In this document: in pieces, positions 1 through 10,937 of the stretch | Layout of the letters: each line of letters opens with the position of its first letter | Position numbering within the stretch: the stretch's first letter is position 1 | Assembly: GCA_973895155.1 (NCBI GenBank) | Contig: OZ316893.1 | Span: 25,668,001-25,732,000, forward strand | DNA from: Marsupella aquatica | Lineage: Eukaryota; Marchantiophyta | Length of the DNA: 64,000 bases | Direction: 5' to 3' | Notes under the pieces: model-generated | Database searches by the model: none | What the model saw: the letters and a program-made list of their open reading frames with translations, nothing else | What the model was told of the DNA's origin: nothing | Program-made: the position numbers and the translations under genes

Positions 1-1028
1 TCTTGCTTGAGCTTCGCAAAGGCCTCGTCCAGGGCCAGCAACTCCTGGCTGGGTTTGTCCTCCTGAAACTTGATTATTGGAGAGAAGGGCAGATTTAAAC
101 GCTTAAACACAAGAGAACGTAGAGGCTGAACCTTCGAAATAGCTGCCTTCTCAGCAGTCCTCTGCATCCCCGGTAGGGCAGTCCACAGGACATGAGCGGT
201 TCGCAAATCTGAGCTCATTTTTACCTGCAAAATTATCAAGTCGTCCAACTCTTAACACTTGAACTTACCAACAAACTGAATGAATTAATGATTGAAACTG
301 TGATTTGAACTATACTAGTCCCAGAAAGAGATGAGAGAACGAGAAATTTAATTGAAGCAATGGGATTAGGTCAAACTCAGCAGCACATGGAGGCAATTTG
401 CCTGTCTCATAATCATTAAACCAATCCCCAGTCCTGGAAAAACCCGATCCCGGGTAGCATAGCAAGCTTCTAAGCCGATTCTGATCGCACCGTTTTTAGG
501 TACTAGACTTTCACATGAAATTTCAGCACCGGCTAGTATCATGGAGATGTTCGGGGTTTAGGGTTCAGGGTTTAGAATTGGGTGGATTGATTTCGCTGGC
601 CTATTACATGACGACAATTTTTCCCTATTTGAGGCCCTGAGTGTGATGAACTGTCAACAGCGAGCGCAACTATGACAACTGACCTTTACGATCTGGAATC
701 CGCAACGCTTTAGAACTGGGGTGAAGCAAGAGCCTTGCTGCAGGGCATGGCTGATAGTCTCCATCACCTCCACTGCGATTCGTTTTTCCCTCACGGTTGT
801 AGGGAAATGCCAGCCTACTCCTTTCTTTTTGTCATCTTTCTTTTTGGTGGAGTACTGAGACCGAGAATTCCACTGGAGTTCAAAGGGCATTGACATTGGT
901 TCCCCTTCTCTCGTCTTGTCGTGAGATCCTGATGGCAAGTAGAGTTGGAGAGGTGCTGTTGCTGACTGCGTTCTTCTCCATGGCGCCCGCTTCAAACCTG
1001 AGCCCACCAAGAGCTTCAACATTCTCAC
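1..1028 (-). CDS. RbfA-like ribosome-binding factor, organellar (partial, two exons)
   Basis: RbfA proteins bind the small ribosomal subunit during late 16S-type rRNA maturation; this one probably acts in mitochondria or plastids. Exon 1 is 684-1028 and exon 2 is 1-224, continuing off the window. The GT-AG intron is in phase 0. Exon 1 begins with an Arg/Ser-rich, acid-poor leader typical of organelle targeting. It then has the KRIAVEVMETISHAL helix expected at the start of the RbfA KH-like domain. The joined exons give QIVKVKMSSDLRTAHVLW, the family's V-S-x-D-L-R-x-A-x-V strand, and later NLPFSPIIKFQED, matching the usual pPxIxFxxD end of the domain. The start is the first ATG at 1028. The C-terminus is missing only because the window ends. 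Family assignment is by motif recognition; mitochondrion versus plastid is unresolved. Confidence 0.72.
549..575. promoter_or_regulatory. Telomere-like (TTTAGGG) motif cluster in intron 1 of the RbfA-like gene
   Basis: Two to three imperfect TTTAGGG units lie together here. Single telo-box motifs (AAACCCTA) are common in promoters of plant translation genes. This cluster is intronic, so a regulatory role is only an inference; it could equally be an interstitial telomeric scrap. Confidence 0.35.
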
Positions 1029-1580
1029 AATAGCTGGGACTTGAGGCCCCAGAAGTCAATTCAATTCAATGCAAATTCAATCTTTCTCTAAATAGTTAAG
1101 AGGAGCTCCCTAAGTTGAGAGCTGTGGTGAGATCCAAAGTTCGAAGATGCCTATGGATTCGTATCCGAATGTACACTTGCCTTAGTGACATTCCTGAGGC
1201 CCGTGTACAGTTCAGTGAGTTTACAATGTTCGCTCCATGACTGCTACTTCAGTTTACAATAGTCACATGTGGGTTCTTCATTTGCCCATCGTCTTAGCTT
1301 TCCAGGTTTTCGTGAATTTTTTCTTCGTTGGATCCAATTTACACAATTCCATATACTGAAGGGGAAGCTAGGATCCACACAGGGTTTCACACAGCTACTC
1401 AAATGTACTCAAATGAAGAGAGAAACTTCATAGTGTCACCACATGAAAGTGTAAAGAGGTTATCCACATTCTAACCAATAGGGTGTCTCAAAACTTGGAA
1501 ATTATGGATGATGGCATTAGGTAATAGTTCATAACTTTCCCACAAGACTGTGTAGAAGTTTCTTTTCAGTTTTTCTTTCA

Positions 1581-1666
1581 CCAGCCTCTATAATGACTAA
1601 TGGTTATGCCAGCCTCTATAATGACTAATGGTTATGCCAGCCTCTACAGTGACTAATGGTTATGCC
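1581..1666. repeat. 28-bp tandem repeat, three copies
   Basis: The unit CCAGCCTCTATAATGACTAA plus eight more bases begins at about 1581, 1609 and 1637. Copies 1 and 2 are identical; copy 3 has small changes. No coding role is visible. Confidence 0.9.
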
Positions 1667-1794
1667 ATAAATCCAATCCTTATGGCAAAAAGCTATGGAC
1701 TACAGAATTAACCCATAACTAGGGAGTTAAGGTACATCAAATTATCAGCTTTGAGACTCCCTAATAACACAGAAAGGTTACAGTGTTAGGATAC

Positions 1795-2230
1795 TTCCAT
1801 CTCAGAGTTCCATGATATGGAAGTGTAGGAAATTGTATAATGACATGGTAACCAAGGGAACCCAAATCCTTCAGTTGAATGAGGATGGAGATGGTGTCAT
1901 GATATGGAAATGCAAGAGGTTACGTACATGGTAACCAAGAACACAAGAACTTTACATTGTCAGGATACTACAAAACCTTGGAGTTGTAATGATATGGAGG
2001 TGTAAGTGGTTATCTACTTACATGGTAACCAACTCCTTCAGTTGAATTGAAGACAGTGTCATGATTTGAAAGTGTAAAAGGTTATATAGTTACATGGTGA
2101 CCAAGGGAAGCCAATTCTTTCAGTTGAAAGGGAACATAGGCTTGAGAAGAGAGTGTGTGCCATGATATAGAAGTGTAAAAGGTTATATACATGATAACCC
2201 AAGTCCTTCATTTGAAGGAAAACAGAGGCC
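1795..2230. repeat. Degenerate tandem repeat of about 70-100 bp, five copies
   Basis: Five diverged copies share the order CATGATATGGAAGTGTAA, a GGTTAT segment, ACATGGTAACCAAGG and CCTTCAGTTGAA, beginning near 1810, 1896, 1990, 2060 and 2160. This fills the spacer between the RbfA-like gene and the eL8 gene. I see no transposase or terminal repeats. Confidence 0.75.
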
Positions 2231-2239
2231 ACTGGATGG

Positions 2240-3880
2240 ACATAATACTGGACAAATACATTGAAAACCTTATATCACATTGGTCAAATGTATGCTTACC
2301 TGTCATTGTTGGAACCCAGGTGTAAGACATGCCATACATGTAGATTTAAATGTTTCTCTTTGCATCCATCAAGGTTTTGCATGTGCCATCCAGGTTTGTG
2401 TTTATCTGAGCTTCCACTTTTCTGACAATAAATGGAAATGACCAAAACACCCTCACAAATTGTCAAATTACAGAAATAATCTTCCAGTTTGAAATGTACA
2501 AAAGTGCCCTTCTACATTTCAATAGTGTGATTTCCTCAAGAATTTTATGAGGTAAGTTCAGATCTGTCCCTTCCAACCCAAATCTGAAGTCATATTGAGT
2601 GAAATTCTGACATGAATTCCAGTAGCATGAATATGCTTGGTGCAATTTATGCTCTCAATGGAATTCTGATGAAGTGGGTGAGGAACACTGACAGAGTATA
2701 TTGCCAAGAGGAGTATTTACGGACCCCACTGAGGTCCCTTCCAAAATTCCTGGCACCACAGTGTGCCACGTCAACAACAACCGCAACAAACAAGACTCAT
2801 CGGTTTTGTGAATCAAACTTATAATCTTCATTTGTGTTTGTGTCAATTTGAGTGTAAATTTTGGGCGCCATGCCGTAAAAAGAAAAGTAAAAAATTGAAA
2901 ATACAAAGAGCAAGACGGTTAAAACTGTCACTATGTAACCGTTTTAGTTACATTTCCAATTTTAAAACTTAAATTCAAAGATTTATAAAAAGTATTTCTC
3001 ATATAATAAATAATGGCTAGTAACTAACTTGATAACTTCCTTGTTAAAGGATAATTGGCATCTCGAGTAAGATTTCCGGCCCAATGCAATCAAGGGAAAC
3101 TGCTAGCCATGGTCCTAACTTGAACTTAAGTGATACAATTCATTTGGTCAGACATTCATCTAATTGCAAATGGATTTGCCATAGATTGAATTGTGACTCT
3201 AGTAGTTTGAGAATTTGGTAGCATGTAGCAAAAAGGCCTGATTTTGACAATTGCTTGTGATAACCATGTTATTAATTAGCCAAGGGGTCCACAAACTAAT
3301 TTGCAGTTAAAGGAACCTTAAGGGTACTTTCAAAAGTCTGGCAACTTGTAGGGGCAATTTGGTTGGGGCAAAGAATTGTTTCACAATGTTTCAGATTAAG
3401 GTGCAGGTCAACAATAATTTAAATAGAGATTTCACCAATACTCTAGAAGATGATATATAGCACTAATAAGTTCTCATAACACAAAATAGGCTAGTTAGCA
3501 ACATTTTAATGATATTTTTTGGTTTGGGGGGGGGTGATATTTTGGTTATTTCACCCATATGGCCCCAAAAGAGGGGATGGCTTACCAAGCATAAACCCGA
3601 CAAATGAGTATTGGAAAAATTTTGCTCAAGAGTAGCCACGGCCATGATCCGCAACTAATGTAGATCAGGGAATTCACCAGCCAGGCACTGGAGCTCATGA
3701 CCTTCAATCAAAATACAAAGACAGGTTCAAAGGGATGTTTACAGGACACCACAAAGTGCAGTAGTAGAGCACTCAGACACGAACCCTAAATTCCCGAGTC
3801 TATCGTACTGTAAGCCTGTAGGAGCAACTACGGGAGGAGATCTGGGTCGTCGAAGATAGGGCTCCACCCTGAGGATCGGA
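2240..3880. other. Intergenic stretch without a recognisable gene
   Basis: Only short overlapping open frames occur on both strands (for example around 2463-2972), with no splice-linked continuation, family motif or codon bias. A run of ten G lies near 3526. Nothing further can be supported. Confidence 0.6.
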
Positions 3881-3904
3881 CGGCCTCCCCGCTTCGTGCC
3901 GGAC

Positions 3905-3912
3905 TAGGGTTT
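3905..3912 (-). promoter_or_regulatory. Telo-box (AAACCCTA) upstream of the eL8 gene
   Basis: TAGGGTTT on the plus strand is the reverse complement of the AAACCCTA telo-box that recurs in plant ribosomal-protein promoters. It lies about 155 bp before the ATG. A pyrimidine-rich tract at about 3941-3976, resembling the transcript 5' end of translation-apparatus genes, follows. The role is inferred from position. Confidence 0.5.
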
Positions 3913-4066
3913 TGCAAGTGTTAGAGTGGAATGTTGGGTCTCTTCCTTTGCTCTCTTTCGACTCCCTCTCGACAATCACCTCCTTTTTTCGAGCGTTTCT
4001 CGATCGGCAGCAGTTGGGAGAGAAGTGCTGCGTCGATCCGATCCGGAGGGTGCGAGTGGCGCAAAA

Positions 4067-6534
4067 ATGGTAAAATTCATCCCTCCCGTTTCTTTAGCTC
4101 GCGTCGTGGTGTGTTTGATTGGCGTCGGCACTTTGGATTCCCGAGTCGGACCATTTTCTACGTCTGTGAACTCTCTCGGGCCAATTTCCTTCCAACGATT
4201 GTGACTAGTAGTGAAATTGGCTTCGCGTATTATGAGGTCAGATATGAGCTACAGCCGCTACCGCTTGGTGTTCTTTCTCTCCTTCCCGCGCCCTCTCTTC
4301 CTTGCCGAGCTGCTCTACTGAGACAATAGAGCTGTCGTCATTACGCTTCTATGCTCTCGCCTACTCGTCTATGCTCTGTTCTGGCTCAGTAAGTCCCGTC
4401 CCCTTCCTGGCTAAGTCACAGCCTATTTCTTTGAACCAGCTGCAGCCCTGCACATGAATAGCTTTGATTTATTTTGTCGTCATCTGTACTGCATAAACAC
4501 AATCAATCTCGTGTACAGTTCAGCTCCCAAAGAAACGATCGATGTCTTCATTCATCTCATCAGGTCCAGGGTCTTCAGGCAGAGAGCCTGGTCAATCTAG
4601 AGTACCTAGTATGTCGAATTTGCTGCTTTGATTGCTATTACCCATCTCTTGTCCGAAACTAAAGCTCCCAATGCTGCTATTGATTCTGATTCCTACATCA
4701 CCTTCAACAGGTTTGGAAGGACTTTGCTCTCTCCATGGTTCCTTTCACTCCTTGGTGAGCGAATTCAGTGCGTGGTTGTGTAACGGTTGGTTTTTGTTGA
4801 CGCTTTGTGCAGGCTCCCAAACGAGGGACCATCAAGACTCCTGTTCCTGCGCCGGTCGAGAAGAAGAAGGTGAGGCATTTTTACCCTTCCAGATTTTCTC
4901 TCCGTCGTGATAGTTTAAATGTTTTCCGAATGCGCCCATTGAACGCCATTCTAAATGTCGGGGGAGTTCCGTACCTCATGAACCCCTAAGAGTAAGAGTG
5001 GGAGACGAGAGAAATTATCAGGATGCTAGTAATCGAACAGTGCACTAAATCTAAAATGTAACGAAATAAAGCGGACCATGCGGCTGCCTTGCAAGTATCA
5101 GTTGAAAGACAACCGTCTGAGTACTTTTTGGTTTCTGTATCTTTTGCAGGTCGCGGAGAAGGTTGTCAACCCTCTCTTTGAGAAGAGACCCAAGCAGTTC
5201 GGAATCGGAGGGGCTCTTCCACCCAAGAGAGATCTTCACCGATTCGTGAAGTGGCCCAAGTATGTGCGCATTCAAAGGCAGCGCCGCGTGTTGAACCAGC
5301 GTTTGAAGGTTCCACCGGCTCTCAACCAATTCACGAAGACTCTCGATAAGAATCTTGGTATATACCCCCTCCGCATTTCTCAATCATTTTGCATGCGTGT
5401 CATATTGTAATGCTAGGTCATGTAGAGTGTGATATCTAGTTATTCAGCGGTAAGCCTTTAGAATTACTAATTCTACGCTTGCAATTTGTGAAGCTACGAG
5501 TCTATTCAAGCTTTTGCTCAAATATAGACCGGAAGATAAGGCTGCTAAGAAGGAGCGTCTTCTAAAGAAAGCAACTGCCGAAGCGGAAGGAAAGACAGTA
5601 GAGACGAAGAAGCCCGTTGTTGTCAAATATGGCCTCAACCACGTTACTTACCTGATTGAGCAGGTAAGACCACGCAATGAGTCCTTTTATTTGCCTTTGT
5701 TCCTCGGGTGCTCATACGCGCTACAGAAACAAGGGTTTGCGGCCAATGGCACCGTAATTTTGAACTTTTGATCAAATCTTCGAAGATAAAATAATGTGCA
5801 TATCAGATCCTTGATCCTGAAGATTTACGTCTTTGCTGTATACCCGATGGAAGCTGCTTTAAGCTCGGCTTATGAACTATTATCCGGGCCTAACTGAGCA
5901 TATGGAGGGATTTAATGAAGTTGGTTGAAGTGTAATCAACTTAGTGGCCCTATATATCTGGATGATAGGAGTTGAGATTCTCATTCTTCTGATATTTTCA
6001 GGGCAAGGCTCAGCTTGTGGTTATTGCCCACGATGTCGACCCAATTGAGCTCGTCGTGTGGCTTCCTGCTCTTTGCCGGAAGATGGGAGTCCCATATGCT
6101 ATTGTGAAGGGGAAATCTCGACTTGGTCAGATTGTGCACAGCAAGACTGCTTCAGCTTTGGCCCTGACTTCGGTGAAGAACGAAGATAAGCATGACTTCA
6201 GCAAGATTGTGGAGGCTGTGAAGGTATCAATTTTGCTTCAATCCCACCAACTCCTTCTACTCAAGCAGTTTCAAAAACCTTCTTCGTGTGTTCATGGCCC
6301 TTAGCTTGAATGGAGGTGCCTGTTCATCCGTAATTGGCCGAGTGGCACTGTGACTGTCTGGTTTTTATTTGAAGATTGTCTGATGTTCCCCGTTTTCTGC
6401 AGGCCAACTTCAATGATCGGTTTGACGAGTACCGCAAGCAATGGGGTGGAGGAATTATGGGTGTTAAATCACAGGCCAAAACTAAAGCTAGAGAGCGAGT
6501 CCTTGCAAAGGAGGCTGCCCAGAGGGCAGCGTAG
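4067..6534 (+). CDS. RPL7A: 60S ribosomal protein eL8 (L7a), complete, six exons
   Basis: eL8 is a structural protein of the cytosolic large ribosomal subunit with an L7Ae-type RNA-binding domain. Exons are 4067-4069 (the ATG alone), 4813-4869, 5150-5357, 5494-5663, 6002-6223 and 6403-6534. All introns are GT-AG and all phases agree, giving 263 residues, the usual plant length. Diagnostic segments are [20 protein letters not shown] (exon 3), [16 protein letters not shown] (exon 4), [20 protein letters not shown] and [17 protein letters not shown] (exon 5), and the basic tail [20 protein letters not shown] (exon 6). An intron immediately after the start codon is typical of ribosomal-protein genes. 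A telo-box and pyrimidine tract precede the gene. No lesion is seen and the gene looks functional. Confidence 0.97.
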
Positions 6535-8165
6535 GCTATTAATGTCTGTTTTCATGTCCCACTTTCAAGGCGGGCCGGGATTATATCTATCATGCTATGG
6601 ATTTTTGATGCCAGCTGCTCTCGGGACTTCATCTGTTCATGTGCAGTTGTCTGTGTGTGCAAAGTGGGTCTCTGGAATTTGCTCCGGGCTTCTTTGTATT
6701 TTGCTGTTTCCTGAGCATTCCTTTAATCTTGGTGTTACCACCAACCTTCGAGAACCTTAAACTCGTCCTGGCTGAGGGTTCCAATTTTGGACATATTCCT
6801 GTAGTGAAGGAATGTTTAATTCTCCTGCTCCCACAGCAGAGGTGGTCCGATGCGAAAGAGATAAAGCGTGTATGTAACTTTCAGTTCTTAATCCAATTGC
6901 CTGACGGTGATTGTTGGAGCAATTTCGAAAAGATTAGGCTGAGACTAGAGGGCAGGAACAAGGTTGCTACGGAAGAGTCCTTAAGTTGCCATTCGATATT
7001 CTAGCCTACGTCATAGATTACGGCGTTTTATTTTTGGTTGTGTAGTGAAAATTTGCTCGTGAGTCGTCTTCAAGAGGGAATTTGGAGGATGAACGATTGG
7101 GACGATCTGTTCCTCAGTCCTGCCCAGCCCTCACGTGTACTATCCACGAAATGAAACTAACGAATCATTGGTCTGTCCTGAGGTTACTGTGCCTTGCTTT
7201 GGCCTTTGAATGAAACAATAATGTAATGTGGTATATGGACACGTAGCTCGGTCACTGGTACCCGGATGGAAACAGGTACCCTTCCACATTCACGATGCTC
7301 TGAACTTCCGTGGATGAGGTTACTCTCCGTCAAAGGCGCCTGGCCTTCTGCTTGCTGTTTCTCGTAATCGAAATGCCTCTACTGGGCAAGACATCGGCGG
7401 AATCGTGGCCAAGGAACAGTCTAAAGATAATCACTTGACACCGAATCTCAGTGCCCAATGAGGCATTCTTTTTGGAGAATCGAGAGTCTGAAATGCCTTT
7501 CTATAAAGTGGCGATCGATTTAGGGGCCGAAGAATGGATTCTACTCAATTCAGTATTCGACATTCGACTGGATCTCGGTGCCGCACATAGCTGAAATTGT
7601 GCATTGGTAAGAGACTTTAGGGTGAGAAGCATTGACCAGAAAGTGTGACCGGTTGTGGGTGTGCCCTTAATTGTCCAGGCGGTATTCAGTTCGCAGTAGC
7701 TTATACACCTATAACCCGGATCCCCCCACAGAATCCCACAATGGCACGACGTCGATAATTCACCAGGAACCAAAAAACTCTGGTTGAGAGAAGAGCTTCT
7801 TCAATAGAATCCTTAGAAGAGAAATTTCTGCAGTACTGGTGCCGACAATAAGCTCTGGGGCCAGTTTTTGGGAGTATCAATTTTGTTCCACCAATAAGGT
7901 AGCCGCAAAGTTGAGGTCATGACCCAAAATTGCCATCTGAGGTCCTGGCCCAACAGCCATCTGAGTTGCGTTGAGAAATACTGCTGTGTAATGATGGCTA
8001 CGGGTAACCTGTAGTTCGTCGAGATAGACTGCAATGTGTAATGAGAGCTACGGGTAACCTGTAGTTCTCACAGAGGTAGTTGTTTTTGAAGAAGAGGTAG
8101 GCTACCTGGTGGGCGATGGACGGGAGATTGCCATGGAATTTCCACATGCGCCTTTTCCTTCAAAA
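6535..8165. other. eL8 3' region and following spacer
   Basis: The first 600-700 bases are probably the 3' UTR; an AT-rich AATGAAACAATAATG stretch at about 7207 could serve in polyadenylation. A duplicated phrase, AGCTACGGGTAACCTGTAG, occurs near 7998 and again near 8046. No coding sequence was recognised. Confidence 0.45.
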
Positions 8166-8171
8166 GGCTAA

Positions 8172-8492
8172 GGGCCAGGTTCCATGGTCCAGGGGTAGGG
8201 AGTACAATCACTCCCTCTGACACCCCTGGGGCCCAAATACACCATATACCAAGGTGTACACAGTATTTTAAATGTATGAGTTTTGATTTAGGAGCCAATG
8301 AGAATGCCCTATATTGTTCCTATACAGGGGCAGGGGGTACCCCTGAAGTTTAACAGGGAGTGTGAGGGAAAATCATACTCCCTACTACAATATTTGTATG
8401 CCCCTCAGTCCCTGGAAAAGTTGCAATCTTATTGGCCTAAAATTTCTGACAGTATCCATACTCCTTACTCCCAGCCCCATGGAACCTGGCCC
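8172..8492. mobile_element. Tourist-like (PIF/Harbinger) MITE, copy A, 321 bp
   Basis: The terminal inverted repeats GGGCCAGGTTCCATGG and CCATGGAACCTGGCCC are perfect. Both ends are flanked by TAA (8169-8171 and 8493-8495), the 3-bp target duplication of PIF/Harbinger elements. No transposase is encoded. It is homologous over its whole length to the element at 18339-18878, which supports the borders. Confidence 0.9.
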
Positions 8493-8819
8493 TAAGGGCT
8501 GTCTTGCATGTGCAAGAGTCCTGAGAAATGCGACCCCCTAGATGTCGAGAAAAAGTGTGGACCCAGGATCTAAACACAATCAAGAACACCTTATGTGTGA
8601 AGTGCTTATTGAGTCGGGGATCTACTGCCATTTTGTTTTATTCAAAGTTCAAAGTCCGGGACCTCAAGGGCCAGAAAATATCCAGCCCTTGCCCTTGCAT
8701 ATCCTCCAAAGATGCCATCAGGACTGCCGGCTTGTCGTTTCGTTTAGAGATGCCACGGGTTCATTTGAGGGCCAAAAATCAAAGGACCTTGCACATGCAA
8801 GATGGCCCTAAAGCGTGAA

Positions 8820-9380
8820 ACGGTGAGTTCCTCCCTGGCCCATCTCATAATTCAGATACGTTGCTTTCTAGAGACCAGGACGAGTTGCCATCAGGGTCAA
8901 AATGGACTCATCTCCATATTTAAGCATTGGTACAAGAAGGAGATAAGATAAAAGGGTGGCCTAAGAAGAAGTGTCCAATGGAAATGAAATAAGCCCATTC
9001 CCATAAAGATCAGCTCATATCCACATTTGAATGCCCTACAGGAGATAACAACAAAGCGTGGCTGAAAAAGTGTCCTGTAGAAACTTGGATATTAACTACT
9101 ATGATGCTTTCCTCAACCCCTTTTCTTGATATCCTTTTATTCCATTTTTCTCCTGGGACTGCATAACACCTTAAGTTTCCATGGGATGATACCTGAATGC
9201 AGTCTCTTTTGAAGATGATGTTGATATCAAATAGGGGGCTGCCGCGGCTCCGTTACAGAGTACAGAGAACTAAACAGTTCCAGGGTAATTAACACCCTAA
9301 AAAGGACGGCTTACATATGGTAAGGTGGGGTGATAACGGTGAATTTATTTTCATCTTTTCAGTTTACTCCAATTTTGATT
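8820..9380. repeat. Diverged repeat units with a GTGTCC(A/T)GTAGAAA core
   Basis: Similar phrases (AGATCAGCTC, GGAGATAA, AAAAGTGTCC followed by GTAGAAA) recur at about 8930-8990, 9005-9090 and again at 9605-9690. They look like fragments of one decayed repeat. No gene was recognised between the MITE and 10.9 kb. Confidence 0.45.
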
Positions 9381-9453
9381 CAAGGTGACAGGATTTGAAC
9401 CTCTAACTTTCTTTGCCCAAGACAGACACACTACCAGATTGCACCACACCTTG
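9380..9453 (-). pseudogene. Mitochondrial-type tRNA-Pro(UGG) relic (NUMT)
   Basis: Read on the minus strand, this 74-base stretch begins CAAGGTGTGGTGCAATCTGG, has TCTTGGGCA in the anticodon-loop position (anticodon UGG), then the T-arm GAGGTTCAAATCC and ends TGTCACCTTGA. The ends pair as an acceptor stem. It resembles plant mitochondrial trnP-UGG. The anticodon stem and D-arm pair poorly, so it is most likely a decayed transfer from the mitochondrial genome and not an active nuclear tRNA gene. Confidence 0.65.
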
Positions 9454-9849
9454 CTTGGCTCGCCTGGTTATTAGAACTCGGTTACCAAATGATCCATGCT
9501 CTGGTCTTCTGTTATATGGATGTTATGATTGGGTCATATCCATGTAGAAGTTATTCAGTCTGTAGACCGAGTACAATCTCGGATCTCATTAAGGACCATT
9601 TCCTAAAAATCAGCTCCTCTCCAATTTGGATCTCCAACGAGTTAACATAAAAGTATGTCCTAAGAAAAAGTGTCCAGTAGAAATCAAATAAGACAATTAC
9701 AAGGTACATTAAAGTAATCACCATAATTAAACTCATCTTTCTTTAACACGATAATATTCAATCCCACTCCCTCTCTCATCTGTTTATGAATGTTATTATA
9801 ATGGGAAGTCTCTCTAGCTGTTAGGTTATGGTGGTATTTTTCTCCAAGC

Positions 9850-10100
9850 ATGCAAGAGACCTAAAGGTGCCACTATGCATTTCTCTCATGTCCAACTTAT
9901 CCCTCTCTCTGCAACTTGCATACTCCTTGGAATCCACTTGCCAGGCCAACTCCTTGGTCATTTCACTTAATATGCTTGACTACACCTCTGCTCCGCATCA
10001 GTTGCTATCAACAATACTCTCCAATGCAGGCATTGGGCTAGTCAAATTGATCAAAATGTTTTCAAGTGTCTATCTCCCCAACTGGTCAGAATTACTAGCC
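9850..10100. repeat. Dispersed repeat shared with 19.17-19.68 kb
   Basis: The phrases CAACTTGCATACTCCTTGGA, a TTTCACTTA segment and GCAGGCATTGGGCTAGT recur in the same order, diverged, at about 19170-19480. This indicates a dispersed repeat family of unknown type. Confidence 0.55.
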
Positions 10101-10937
10101 TGCCCCCAGAATTGAATTAATTATTTAGTGGCTGCCCCCCATATGGTGTATGGATTAGCTAAGCTCAATCATACTAACCGAAATGGCATGCGAGTGGTTC
10201 TCAAACAGATGGAGGCTCGTGATTTGCCCATGCATACCCCCTCCAATGGTACTTTCACCCTTGACCAGGTTCCCCAATCCAACACTCACAAGAAGCTGAT
10301 GTCCACTATTGTCTACAAGTAAAAACAATCACATTTGGTCCCTCACATTCCCGCACCTTTATAGTTGGAGGGGGTTAGCTTGGACAGATAATGAGCCTCC
10401 ATGTGTCCCTGGACCAATTACATGCCCTCGGTTATGCCATCTCGGTTATTCTACATGCCCTCGGTACATGCCATCTCGGTTAGTCTAGTTTAGTTACATC
10501 AACCCACATACAAAATGGGAAGCAACCTGGTAATTAAATTAGTTTGGAAAGCACCCTGAGGATAGTATTATTTTTGGCAGCACGTTAGTATTTTTGACTA
10601 GTTGGGGGACACGAAACTAAAAACCTCATCTGAAAAAACTCATCTATCCAATGACTGACAAAGATTCCCCCAACAAAGAAAACACCTACCTGGAGCAACA
10701 CATGCGACGCTACTAGTAGGTACTACACTTGTGCAGCATCTACAGTACAGCCAAAACATTTACGAAGGTAAGAGATGAAGCAGGTCAGTCGGCCACAGTC
10801 TTGCCATCTTTTTGTTTGTGGGTGACTGAAGAAAGACTTGAAAGACTGGACCAAGAAAATTGTCGAAAGCTCGAAGTGCTGTGGAATCGGATTGTCGAGA
10901 GGGAAGGGAAGGGAAGGGGAGAGGAGAGGAGAGGAAG

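Noticed and set aside
2463-2972. Overlapping open frames of 60-83 codons on both strands
   Set aside because: No motif, splice partner or composition bias; mutually overlapping frames in AT-rich DNA are expected by chance.
4070-6402. Box C/D snoRNAs in eL8 introns
   Set aside because: Looked for RTGATGA with a CTGA partner at suitable spacing; none convincing.
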